The notes below the pieces were generated by a model. It saw only the letters and a list, made by a program, of their open reading frames with translations, was not told where the DNA came from and made no database searches. Positions 39,013-51,028 of a stretch of 64,000 nucleotides of DNA are shown in pieces. The stretch is from Megachile rotundata (lineage: Eukaryota > Arthropoda > Insecta > Hymenoptera > Megachilidae), in NCBI RefSeq assembly GCF_050947335.1, contig NC_134983.1, positions 7,998,001 to 8,062,000 of the forward strand, given 5' to 3'. Both the position numbers and the translations under genes were made by a program. Numbering within the stretch: position 1 is the stretch's first letter; the number at the start of each line of letters is the position of its first letter.

Positions 39013-39165
39013 TCTTTCGAATATGTAAATTTTTATTCTGTTGGGTTTGGTAAGTAACAATAAATACACAATGATTGTTAGCAAATTTTTCTTTATTTTT
39101 ACCACTTTTCATACAGTGCATAACTTAATTGTACTTATTGCTTTATGATTTAATTACTAAGTAGT

Positions 39166-39540
39166 GGGACTCCTCGTGCTATGCACGTAGAATTAGTCAG
39201 TGACTCTTGATCCTCTGCGCAGTCCTAAAGCGTAAATTTCTATGGAGTAATCAAAGAAAAGGCTGCAGCACTCTCAATGTTGACGTAATTAGATTTTGCG
39301 TATCCCTTAAAAAGTGTCGCTGACTTTCAAAAATGCATCAATTTAAGTTGTTAAAAAATTTGTTGTGCAGGATCCGCTATTATCTTATGGTAACGTTGAC
39401 CCTTATACAGTTCTAAAATAGTAAGAGATAAACATGCGCAGTAAATTTTTACAAAGAAAGTAATCAAAAAAAAAGTAGACGTAGCGCCTACAATGATGAT
39501 ATAATTAGTTTTTACGTATCCCTTAAAAAGTGTTCCTTAA
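39166..39540. repeat. Dispersed repeat family, copy 1 (diverged)
   Basis: Shares ordered blocks with 56600-56870: CGTGCTATGCACG, GCGCAGTCCTAAA, GACATGCGCAGTAAATTTTT (here AACATGCGCAG), TACAAAGA, and CAGGATCCGC.ATTATCT.ATG. Within this copy the block ATTAG.TTTT.CGTATCCCTTAAAAAGTG occurs twice (39290 and 39505), so the unit is itself partly tandem. No coding frame. Class unknown. Confidence 0.65.
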
Positions 39541-40479
39541 TAAAGGTTTTACTGTACTATCGTTGTAAGAGTAACATATAATATTTTTCTGCTTTGTTTT
39601 CGATATGCGTACAACGTCTCAGCGTAACTCACGGACACGTTTCTGCATTACAATATGATTCGACGTCAACAAAATTTTAAAATAAACCCACTTCATGGAA
39701 AATCGAGAAGCCATGTCAGAACATCATATAACATTTCTGTATAACATTTTTAAAGATATAAAAGTAGCAATACAATTAGATCGTGCAAATGTGTAATAAA
39801 TTTAATCCATGCTCAATTTTAGATAAACGAACATCAATCAAAGTGATCTTAATTTGTTACGCGATACCTGTATTGTAAAAACATAATAATAGCAATAGTA
39901 ATACGTATATTAAATATTATAGAATAGTACAATGGCGATCGTTGCATTCTTTTCATAATTATTACTAATTAGTGACAGAATATTTTTATAAATGCATTGT
40001 TGTTTTCCATCGACGAATTAGAAATAAATATTTTACGTGCGTATGTGATTAAACAGTCTGATAATACTGTAAAAATGACATCGTTTTATCATTTCTGCTA
40101 TTTTATTTATTCGTCGTTAACCATTCTCTTTTGGAAGGAGAATATTTTTTTAAGCGAGTTTACTTAAACAGCCGAGCTTTTATCATTTTTCTTTTTTGTA
40201 CAAAGGGGAAATGTATTTTAGGACATCACTTACATCGAACATTATATAGTTTATATTGATAGCAAAGTTTCACTGAAAGTATTACTAATATAACATTCGA
40301 ATACCAACACATGTATTGTCTTTGTATATTCCTATTTAACGTTAAAACGTACATATGAAATACATTATATTTGTGGACAAGTGTAAAAAAACAGCACTGA
40401 TTTCTTTCAACAACCGACACTTCCTATTCCTGCTATATTAGAAATAAGTTCTTCACATTCTGATTCCATTGGCGTAACT
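39541..40479. other. Non-coding interval
   Basis: AT-rich, with no recognisable gene. The 64-codon minus frame at 40226-40420 lacks motifs and splice context. I see nothing else firm. Confidence 0.5.
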
Positions 40480-40900
40480 AGAACTTTCTGGGCAAATTCA
40501 GATCTTTAATCAGATAATCAGATCTCTAGGTTTACAGAATTTGGATATTTGGAACACTGAAAATATTTTCAAAGTCTCAGAGTTTGACTACTCGAAAATT
40601 TGGGGACTTTTAGAGTTGGAAATGGGAAACTAAGAAATGGGCAAATTAGAGATTTGGTAATTGGAATACTTGAGAATTAAAAAATTTTGAAAATCTTCAA
40701 ATGTGTAGAGAAATTTAAAAATTCGGGATTTGGGAAATTAAGAAATTGGGGTACTGCAAAATTGAATATTTGGAAAATTGTGATTAAAAAGTTTGGAAAT
40801 TGAAAAATAGAGAATTAGAACGCAGATTTGAAAAGTTAGAAAGTTAAAAATTTGAAAATCTGGAAAGTTGAAAATTGAAAAATATCTAAATTCGTAATAT
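40480..40900. repeat. Degenerate AAATTTGGAAATTGA-type repeat
   Basis: A run of decayed short units built on GAAATTTGGAAATT / GAGAATTTGG with no fixed period. Related tracts occur at 43360-43790, 44460-45050 (opposite strand), 46230-46430, 50500-50720 and 60150-60300, so it is a locally frequent simple-sequence family. Confidence 0.7.
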
Positions 40901-41351
40901 TGTACGCCCTCCCTCACATATATAAAAAATGTGGTTCACATATTTGTTAGGGGTGCCAGGACCAGCCTGATCCCTGTGCTAGTCACGCCAGTATCTGACT
41001 CATACATACATCTTTCACATCCGTCTCCAGTCATTTTGTATTTTATTTTCTTCATTGACCTAACTTATTTTAAGCTCGACCCTCTTAATTTAATATTTCA
41101 GCTTGTCAACTGAACACTTTAACCGTTCAGTTTGTTGACCTTTGATTTGATCAACATCAATCACCAGTCAAGGTCATATTAATGTAACACGCTTTCGACC
41201 ACGTTCTCCTCTCCGGTTCTGCGTGCTTCAGGGCCAAGTTCCAAGTTTGCAACCTGAAGAACTCATAATATCATTAATACAAATTACTTCAACAAAAGTT
41301 CTATCAATTCTCAAGTTCTAAATATAGTTCCATCAAAAAGGAGTACTGAAA
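40901..41351. other. 3' flank of the SLC5 gene
   Basis: Probably the SLC5 transporter's 3' UTR and downstream DNA (minus strand). The 60-codon plus frame at 40931-41113 has no motif. No other feature seen. Confidence 0.5.
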
Positions 41352-44300
41352 TTATTGCCAAGCATTACTTGCCTCAATTTGTCGACCTTCTTTAGATGAT
41401 TTCTTTAATAATTTTCGTATAAAAGGAGCTAGTAACATTGGGTCTACTTTTTCGACGTCTTCTGACGAAACGAGACTTACAGCGAGACCAACGCTCATCG
41501 TCACTAATGCACCAGTAATCGTGTACCACAGATAACTCAGACGATACAATGCTAAAGGTTCTCTAAAATTTAGAAAATAGTATCACTGTTTCGCGAGAAG
41601 GCTTTTGAGAAAATATGGATGAATATTTACGGAAGAAAATCATCGCTGTCCAAGATATTATCTGGTGGCTCGAGAAGCATTAAATTCTCGACTTGAGGAA
41701 ACGAGTAGTAACATCCTTCGGTGGTTACTGGTTTCTCGTCGAATCTGTTCAAATATGAAAGATTATTAATTTTACTGTTAAGTTGATATTGTTAAGTAGA
41801 CATTCTTAAACAGAGCTAAAGTAAATCTTCCCTATAGTACAGTCTCGTTATATGACCATCAGGCTGTGTCCGCACGAAATTGTGGATTTAATTTATGATA
41901 ATACTTCGCATGATAATAGCTATGCAACAAGTAGTGATCTAACACGTGGGGATATAACTTATAGATATACAATATGTAACAACACAAATTTGATGATCAT
42001 GATTATACTAAACATGCTTATGTTGAACATATGATAAACGAAAGTCATATAGCGAGACTTTGCTATGATATGTAATTTTATATTTTTATTCTCACTTTAT
42101 TCTTCCGCTAGCAATCGCAGCTTCTGCCGAAAGACTGATCCAACCCATGAATCCTAGGCCAGCAAGACCACCTATCAGAGCACCCTAAACACATCTATTT
42201 ATCGTTATCGTGTTCATAAAATACCATTAATTGTTAAATTCCAATATACCTTAGCATTGATCCAAGGTAACAGAACTCCCATACTGAAAATACCAAGAGA
42301 TGGTCCACTGGTGATGGATGACAAATTCGTGGATAACTGAAACATTTTAACTTTGCTTTGAGACGATTCCTCAAATTATACTGCATAATTCGTATTTTGT
42401 TTTGCAATACTGATTAAACGATCTGAGAAATAATAATAAGAAGAAAATTTGCTCTATCGCATTTTAGTCGTTAGAGTCTATAAAATTCTCTGCAAATTCT
42501 TTGTATAACTTCTGTTGTTGAAACACAATAAATTCTTCAAGTTTCGGCTCGTTCTTCAAAATTGAATTTCTCAAAAATAGAACGATACAGAATAATAATC
42601 CACACTGAAAATCTGAATCGCCTTTTCGATATTGCAAAACATAAAAGAGAAGCTTGTGAAGCAGTACTTGCAACACGTGAGATCCTGTTTTCTCCACAAC
42701 GAACACAAGTGCTACACACATTACACCAAGAACAACGACCGTCAGTTTTAATATAATGTCCGCGGTTTTCGGAGTGAAGGGTGTCTTTTTAAAGGGCTTT
42801 ATGAAGTCCTCTAGCACCACCGCCGCCATAGAATTCAAACCGGTGGACAGTGAGCTGAAATATAGAAACGTACGTAAAACATGAAATTTTATGTAGCACT
42901 TTTAACATAGAATATATGGACTCCTCTAGTTTTCTGCAAAACTGTGTAACTCTAGAGTGTAACATTTTACGTACAATTTGTAACAACGATGAAAGTGAAC
43001 ACATTAAACATTATGCACGGCATTATGTTAAAGTATGCAACAGAAAATATATGCTATTGTTTATATTTTCTTTCGTATAGTAATGTGGGATATAAAAGAG
43101 ATTCACCTCAAAGCTGCGCTAAATACTCCAGCAACGAAAAGGCCAGGAAGACCCGGGTATCCTCGTAATATATTCATAACGAGCAAAGGTAACAGTTGAT
43201 CCTTCGCACCGGCTAACTATTTTAAACACATTTATAATTTTAATATACAGTGTGTTACCTGTAACGCTACTCTTGTAGATATGGCACAACAAAATTATTA
43301 TGAAGACTTAAGATGATCGTGATTAATGTATATTGTCAAATTCTCTTGATATTTATTGGTCGTCAGGATTTGAGAATTTTGAAAATATTTGGGAACTTGG
43401 AGATTAACACTGGGTGATTCCAAAATTTGGAGATTTAGAAATTGGAGGCTATAGGAATTTTTAAATTTGAAAATTAGGAAATTTAAAAATTGTGAGCCAT
43501 AAGAATTAGAGAAATAGAGAATTTGGGAATTTGAGAATTTGAAATTTAGGGATTGGGAGTTTGAAGTTCAGGAATTTGAAAAATTAAGTATTTGAAATTT
43601 CGGAAATAGGAAATTTTGAAAATCGGAAACTAAAAGAATTTCATGCTTGGAATCCACATTTCAAAGCTTGAATCCGAGGATATATAAATTCGTAAACCTA
43701 GAAAGGAAATCTTTAAACTTGGAAATTTGGAAACATCAGTTTCAAAGTACAGTTTATGAGAAATTTAAAATTTAAGAATTTGGAATTCGAGAATATCCCG
43801 CACATAAGCAAACATCATAAAAATCCTGAAATACGGCAAATACATGTATCGATCATCTCAAATCTTCATTAAATTTGAATAATTCTCCATAAAATGTGAA
43901 ATAGAGTATGCTGAATATAAAATCGTTCTATTACATCCAGTTACGTTGTGAAATTAGGCTATCAGGGAAGTCTAATCATTACCTTCGTCGTAAGTGGATC
44001 GCACACATGATACCAAGCATATATTAACATTCCCGCATATCCGCATATTCCAAGTAAAAGTAATACTCCAATCATGAAAGTCCACAGCGCTCTGAAACGT
44101 ACATTTGCATGTAGAGATATTATTCGGGGATTTCTACGTTTATACTGAAACAGTTTCAAAGAAATTAAATGTACCTTCTAGCTGATCGTAACGTGGGTAA
44201 TGCGAGATATCGTTGAATCATGTTTTGATTGATAGCAGATATCTGCAACCAGTGAACCATACCACCTATCACTAAAGACCAAATCGTGTGTCTCGTAAGA

Positions 44301-46930
44301 GGGCTCCAGTCGGCCCTGTTCAAAAAATTGATACTAGTTAATAAATTTGTATTATGTGTAGGGTGGTTGTTAGAATTTATGAGAATGGAGGCAACTGATA
44401 TTATGGAGGTCGTGTCATATTTATAACTTTTATTATTATAGCTTTCAAGTGTACCTAAATGGGTAGAGAGCCTCAGTTTCCAAAATATGAAAGATTCCTT
44501 AATTTCCTAATTTTCAAATTTTGCAATTGACCAATTCACAAAACCTCCAAATCCTAAATTCTTAAACCCCTAAATCCAAAACTCTAAATCCTCAAACCCA
44601 AAATTCCCAAAACTCTAAACCCCAAATCTCTAAATATTAAATCCCCAAATCCAAAATTCCCAAAACCCTAAATCTCAAATGTCCAAATATTAAATCCTCA
44701 AATCCTTAAATCCTAAATTCCTAAATTCCTAAATTCTTAAATTCTTAAATTCTTAAATTCTTAAATTCTTAAATTCTTAAATTCTTAAATTCTTAAATTC
44801 TTAAATTCTTAAATTCTTAAATTCTTAAATTCTTAAATTCTTAAATTCTAAAATTCTTAAATTCTTAAATTCTTAAATTCTTAAATTCTTAAATTCCTAA
44901 ATCCCAAAACTCCAAATACTAAATTCTCAAATCTTTACATCCTCAAATCCCAAAACCTTAAATTCAAAATTCCCAAAATCCTAAACCCCAAATCTCCAAA
45001 TACTAAATCCCCAAATCCTAAATCCCTAATTCCCCAAATGTCAATTTACTAAAGCGATACCTAAATAAAATAATAGTTTGGATTTGTTCAATGAACGTTT
45101 GCATGAACGATAAGATTATAATGCTCACGTGGGAAGTTCGAGCCTTTCGGACTCCATGTTCCTTCTTATTACCAGCGACAATCCACCTACATCTGATGTC
45201 CCTTTGATAATAATTAGTAGCATAGATCCAATCATTATAAAGATTTGAATGAAGTCGGTCCACACTACCGCCCGCAAACCACCCTGATTAATGAAGGCCA
45301 AGTTAATTCGTGCTTTCGTGTAGATACGTGGTAATTGTCTTCTTATTTTTAAATTGTTTCTTACCACGCAAGTGTAAAAGATGCACACGATGCACACGAA
45401 TGGGGTAACTACGTGCACGTTCACTCCCGTAACTACAAATTACATTGCTCGTCAGTTTTACTCGATTTAGGGAAGAATTTGTCGATAACTTTTACCCATG
45501 GTTCAACTAACTACTGTTTTACAACGCCCAAAAAATAATCTTGTAATGCCAGTACATTATTTAAACAACCAGTACAAATTTAAATGTTTTAATTACAAAA
45601 GTACAAAATAAGTACAAAATTAAAACCTACAAATTTGTACAAATTCTTAAAAATTGATACGAATCCCTGCTCTAGATATCTATGAAATAAGTAATATTAA
45701 AATATTGCTAAAATACAAAAGACACTTTAACTAAGAAAATGAAAATTTCTCAATATACGATACCTTGATTAAAAGCCAAAGCTGGTACATAAATAACGAT
45801 TGGTAACCACGTCATCTACAAGTATAACAATCTTATAGAACATTTGCACGAATCAAATGGAAGTGAATTTAGTGAAACAACTCACGATGGCGATCGAAAA
45901 TAACACGGATCCAAGTGTACGAATTTTTTTATCGAAACGTCTTTCAAGGTACTCGTAAGTACTCGTAAGCTTGAGCTCGTGGAAGACAGGTAAATATATT
46001 CCAGACATTACAAAACAGGCGATGATGACTGCAAAACCTATACACAGGTAGCTGGTACCGTGCACGTAAACCTCCGTTGGTATACCCAATAATGAAATAC
46101 CTGTTATCATAATTTACACTCTTACAACTTTTACTTTAATTTATCCTTTCTTATTAATTTAACGTTTTTACAAATATAAATTAATTTTTTGATCCTTTTT
46201 GGTCAAGTGACAAACGAACATTTAGAAATGTGATTTGATGATTTAGGAATGTGGAAATTGGGGGATTTAGAAATAAGAAAATTTAAGAATATGGAAATGT
46301 GAGAATTTAGGAAATTTGAAAATTTGGGAATTCAAGAAATTTGAAAATTGGGGGATTTAGAGATAAGGAAATTTAAAAATATGGAAATGTGAGAATGTAG
46401 GAAATTTGAAAATTTAGAAATATAGAAAGTCTTAATTATTTACTCAATAATTAGTAAGTAAGAATGATCCAAGTTTAAAAAAGTTTCGCGTAAAAAATTA
46501 GAAAAGTGGTAACAAAAAATAATTTCGATGCTTGACCAGCTCAATGACCTCCGACCAAGAAGTATCAAAGACCAAATTAGAAATTCTATTTAAAGAAGCG
46601 TCGATTAATCATAATTCTCGATAGAGATATTATAAAGATATCGTTCCAAATTATAAATAAAATCCTACCCGATATAAAACTGGCTAAGAGGCTCAAGCTG
46701 ACAGGGAACATCTTGAGATTTCTACCACCCACGAGATATTCGTCCACTCCCGACGATTTTTTGATGAAACCAAAATAAATACCGACGAAACCACAGGCAA
46801 TTAACATGATCACAAACACCGCGTAATCCCATATACCAAAATTTCGCATCATGCCGCTGACTTCCTGTACCGTTGGCATATCCTGTGACCAATTCGGTTG
46901 GCCGTCCTCCATGGTGTCAATCGCGGTCAT
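41352..46930 (-). CDS. SLC5-family sodium-coupled transporter (monocarboxylate/multivitamin-like)
   Basis: Thirteen coding exons on the minus strand: 46930-46669, 46100-45886, 45815-45764, 45432-45365, 45283-45129, 44315-44175, 44091-43983, 43216-43107, 42854-42668, 42336-42250, 42184-42096, 41744-41631 and 41562-41352. All junctions are in phase, giving 599 residues. Family blocks include FGFIKKSSGVDEYLVGGRNL, LLASFISGISLLGIPTEVYV, MTWLPIVIYVPALAFNQVTG, GGLRAVVWTDFIQIFIMIGS, NQNMIQRYLALPTLRSARRA, PGLPGLFVAGVFSAALSSLS and LSSITSGPSLGIFSMG. The fold is the 13-helix sodium:solute symporter at the plasma membrane. It is closest in style to SMCT (SLC5A8/12)-like insect proteins; the substrate cannot be read from sequence. 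The start could also be the internal Met of MEDGQPNW. Introns at 43217-43982, 44316-45128 and 46101-46668 are swollen by simple repeats. Confidence 0.92.
43360..43790. repeat. Degenerate GAAATTTGGAAATT-type repeat in an SLC5 intron
   Basis: Same family as 40480-40900, inside the 766-base intron between SLC5 exons 7 and 8. Units such as GGAATTTGAGAATTTG recur irregularly. Confidence 0.65.
44460..45050. repeat. Simple-repeat block in an SLC5 intron, with a pure (AAATTCTT)n core
   Basis: Degenerate AAATCCTAAATTCC-type units on both sides grade into a near-perfect 8-base microsatellite, AAATTCTT, at about 44731-44896 (around 20 units, one interruption near 44849). It reads as the reverse complement of the G-containing tracts at 43360 and 46230. 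It accounts for most of the 813-base intron between SLC5 exons 5 and 6. Confidence 0.9.
46230..46430. repeat. Degenerate repeat in the first SLC5 intron
   Basis: Two similar stretches of about 80 bases (TTGGGGATTTAGAAATAAGA near 46258 and its near copy near 46345) form a small tandem duplication within the same simple-sequence family. Confidence 0.65.
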
Positions 46931-48312
46931 TTTGTTGCAAAATGGAATTTTGCTATCCTTCTAACGCCGTCCGGCGCTTCGAACCACAAAGTTAATCCTT
47001 CCGATGATTAATAAACAAATTGAAATCCATGAAATACAATGATAAAATTATTGAAAATGTTTACAAGTTTTTAATAGAACAGAAAATACTACTCATGGTA
47101 CAAATATAAAATTATGAGGAGCTATAACGAAACTACATATTTAAAAAATAATGCTTACCGTAATTCTTGTATTTGATAATTTTGTTTGTATGTTACAATA
47201 AAATTAGTTTATCGAACACGATGTTGTGCGAAGAAAATTTTGTTGTTTCCCAGTAGGTACATGCATTTGTGACCAACGAACTTAGGTAGTTTTTACACAC
47301 GCGATACACTTCAAAAAATAAAGTAGTTTTTATTCACACTGTAGGTGAGAAGTTATTTAAAAAATACAATACTCAAAGTAGAAGGTCGTAATGATATCAC
47401 GGAAGACCGGCCCCAGTTACTGTTATAGTTCATCTGGAAAGAGTCAAAAGCTCGGAGAGGCTCGATACGATTGCACACATCACAATTGTGCCATTGTGAC
47501 AATTTTCTCATTAAACCGACAATAGACGTTAAGTATAAGTTAAAACGACCGGGTATATGACGGAGTGAATCGTAAGTGGATAATACGACCTAAATATGAT
47601 AGTAGTTGTATAGATGTGTTTGATCACATCGACGATCGCATTTTGACCAAGTTCCTGGATGATTTTCAAGTGTCGATTATTTATTAATATATGTTATTCG
47701 ACATCAAAACTGTTACTTCCATACTTATTAACAATTTCTTTTTTAAAATATAGTACTTTTTATTATTAGGTTGCATTGTTAAAACTAGGCAGACAACAGA
47801 GTGAATCTAGTAATCCAACATATAGACTGATTCTTTCCAAATAGCATAAGATAATCAAATTTTCAAATTTCCATTTCGTCCAGAATCTGACTTTCTAAAA
47901 TCCATTTAATTATACTTGACATGTCAAGTATCTGTATCAGTATCAGTGTTACGTATTAAAAACTAAAGATCGCAGCCTACCTCAAATAAAAATCATAATT
48001 ACACAGATGTTAGGTTGTAACATAAGTTCGTAGTTGAAAAAAGAACTTGACATTCTATAGGTTTTACCTAAAACATCGGTATTTTAACTGCAAATGAAAG
48101 ATATTAGAGAAATAATACACAAGATAAAAGCATCATGAAAGATTTGTGTGCTGCGAAGTGATATTACAACCCAATTATAATTGTAAAAAGGATAATCCAA
48201 CATTTATCTTTCATTTTAATTTAATTAATAAACAAATTGCGATTGATACAAGGTTTTCAAAAGTAGACAAACTTGTATAAGTATCTTGTTTAAATCTAGT
48301 TCTTATAACGCT
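46931..48312. other. Non-coding interval between SLC5 and PSMB6
   Basis: Presumed SLC5 promoter and leader plus the PSMB6 3' region. No coding frame of note. It contains an 18-base perfect palindrome at 47923-47940. Confidence 0.5.
47923..47940. promoter_or_regulatory. 18-base perfect palindrome with NK2-type half-sites
   Basis: TACTTGACATGTCAAGTA is fully self-complementary and contains two TCAAGTA/TACTTGA half-sites resembling NK2 homeodomain targets. It lies about 1 kb upstream of the SLC5 ATG. Function is inferred only. Confidence 0.35.
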
Positions 48313-49546
48313 TATCCTTCGTAAAATCGTGGCAAATTATTTCCCAATATAACTTTTCTTTCGATACCCTTTTCTGTAATAACACCCATTCGAATAACAC
48401 CTCCACTACTACCATCACGAGCCATTGCCAATGCCAAAGCTGAAAAAGTAAGAAAGTATTGTATTCAAAACTAATTATTTCAATATATACTATATCTACA
48501 CTTCATTTATTCTTTTTCTTCCAGATCTATTATACCACTGTATTATAGAACAAATTAAAATCATACAAATACTTACTATTTTCAACTAATTTTTCACATT
48601 CTTCCCTTGACATATTTGGCTTGTATTGTGAATCCATATAACCATATACATATGTTGAACCAGATCCTCCAATGGAAATTGGTTGTCTTACACACATTCC
48701 ACCAAGAGGAATGCTATAAACTTGACCTCCTTTACGATTATCCCAGCCTGCCACTAAGATACCTGCCATCAAGGAATCTCTGTAGTTATAACACAGTTCA
48801 CGAAATACATTTGCTGCTGTTTCTACTAACGGTTCCATGCCCACCTCCATTCTACAAGAATAAAATAAAATAATGTTCTCATTTCTTTGTATTTATTGAT
48901 CATGTGTCTTTAGAATTAGAATCTGTTATGTATCAAATACTTACTTATACAGATTTAAATCGTATGCAACTATATCAGAAATAGCTTGAGTATCTGCTGC
49001 AGAACCAGAACGACAGCAATAAATATAATCTGTAATTTTGGTTAATTTATCAGCAAAGCGACTGGAAATGTAAGCTCTAAAACATGATCAATCATATAGC
49101 TGTTATTAGGTTATTATAATACCATGTTTATTGTTTGAAACTTGAGAGGTGGACTGCTTAAATAGCAAACTCTTTCATTAAAAAGCTTATACAGCGACCT
49201 TATTTCTCTAAATAACATTTTGGGCCATAACTAATATAAAGTCCACATTTCAAATTCGAATATTTATAAATATATCATACCCTGTTGTTGCTCTAGAATC
49301 TGCTCCAATTACAACACCTCCATCAAATTCACAAGCCATAATTGATGTCTATTAATGAAACATTAATAAAATTTGTGTTAAAGATATTTAAGTTTGCATT
49401 GTCATTCTAACCTTAAAACATTTTAACCTCAAGTATAAAATAAAACTTACTCCTGTGCTTTTTTCAGAATGAAGCCAATCAGGGACTAAATTATCAGTAA
49501 CTGAACCTACGTTAGGTTGAATTAAATTATGCACCATATGAGCCAT
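48313..49546 (-). CDS. PSMB6: Proteasome subunit beta type-6 (beta1, caspase-like)
   Basis: Five exons: 49546-49451, 49348-49281, 49076-48945, 48851-48577 and 48440-48313, giving 232 residues. A 32-residue propeptide ends STG, and the catalytic Thr is the first codon of exon 2. Counting from it, Asp17 (GADSR) and Lys33 (ADKLT) are in place, so the subunit should be active. Family blocks: CCRSGSAADTQAISD, DSLMAGILVAGWD, SIGGSGSTYVYGYMD and LALAMARDGSSGGVIRMGVI. These are closest to beta1 rather than beta2 or beta5. It forms part of the 20S core in nucleus and cytosol, cleaving after acidic residues. An NRF-1-like site lies 130 bases upstream. Confidence 0.95.
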
Positions 49547-49675
49547 TTCAAAATTTTATTAAATCTCTCTTCAATTTGAATACACAATACTTGAATGTTG
49601 AAAACTAATTCAGCGCTACAGTGTCTCCATCTACATTTAAAGTTACACAGTGATGAGATATGGGCCGGGTTTTTT

Positions 49676-49687
49676 CGCGCATGCGCG
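49676..49687. promoter_or_regulatory. NRF-1-type palindrome upstream of PSMB6
   Basis: CGCGCATGCGCG, a perfect 12-base palindrome containing the NRF-1 core, lies 130 bases upstream of the PSMB6 ATG on the side expected for its promoter. Confidence 0.55.
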
Positions 49688-51028
49688 GCAATTTTAGTCT
49701 CAGTAAAATACAAGTTTCAATAAAATAGGGTACCTCAATCACCCCTCATTATTTTTCAAAAATTTTTATAATTTGGTTGAGAAATATGAATGTATAGGTT
49801 GCATAAGATTACATTATATACATATTTTCATATTTGAGGAGCTGATGGAAAGGAAAGGTACTATAATAACTGTAAGCAAAATATATAATAAAGCCATCTA
49901 GCGGTGCCACTAAATACATACGCTGCGTACGTTTCTGCATTTCTCGCGTATGTGGGCAAAAACCCGTCCACCGTCCAATATCTCATCATTGGTAGTACAG
50001 TATATACTGTGATAGTATTGTGCGCAGCTTAAAAAGCTGATATTTGCGCAGCTCACTACATGATTTACTTTGTATTTCATTAGTCATCCATAAGGTAAAC
50101 AAAAATGTATGCATTGAGAAAAGAAGTAATGATATGAAGAGATATATAAACTAAAAGGTCACCGAATATGCACGTTTGATATCCTGAGTGCCATAAAAAT
50201 GCAAACGCGTTACTCTTGGTTACGAAAAATACAAAATCAATTAGAGTTAACGTACATAAAATGAATGAAAATTCATTGTTCGACTAAAATTTCGCTAAGA
50301 TTTTCCTAACTTTCTAGCTAATTATTTTAATAATGCAGAAATAACATAACATTTATACCGACGTAAAGTATTTAAAAAAAGAATTTATGGAAAATTTGTA
50401 GCAAAAATGCATGTTACCGTAACTGTTGCAAATTCTTTAAAATGTAGCTTTCCTAGGGAAAATGGCGATGTGGGGAAGGGTCCCGCCACAATATCTATAA
50501 ATATGTGCTAAATGAAAAAAGAAAATTTATTTAATTTACAAACTACAAATTTTTTAAATTACGAAATCATATTTTCAAATCTATGAACTTTATATTGTAT
50601 AAATTTTCGAATGTTGAAATTAAAAATTTTCAGAATGTTCAAATTTATAAAGTTTTGAATTTTTAAATGTAAAAAGTTATATTAAATTTTGAGAATTGTC
50701 AAATTTGTGTCAAACTTACAAAGTTGCTAATTTGGTAATTTTCAAGTGTGCGCATTTGATCTCTCAAAATCAGAGGACAAATGGTGGGATTCTCTTCCCC
50801 TTAGGTTTGTTTTTAGCCAAAGGAAGCCTACGTTGCACCCGAGTGTACATTAAGTGCAACGTTCGCATGTAACACTTGACTCGTGTTACACTTGATTTAT
50901 CAGTAGTGCATTTATACTGCTTCAGGCTTTGGGTTAACAGTAAGAATGACATATATCACGCAAAAGACTCATCTTAACAATCGGACGAAAAGTGTTGATT
51001 GTCATCGTGGGTAGCACCCGGTAAAGAA
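49688..51028. other. Divergent region between PSMB6 and Rictor
   Basis: Non-coding. It holds a CTCF-like match at 49893-49911 (minus), a degenerate AT repeat at about 50500-50720, and a GC-richer patch near 50780-51020 that probably carries the Rictor promoter and leader. The minus frame at 50770-50952 overlaps this patch and shows no motif. Confidence 0.5.

Noticed and set aside
50770..50952. 60-codon minus-strand frame upstream of Rictor
   Set aside because: Lies in the probable Rictor promoter patch, with no motif and no downstream exon.
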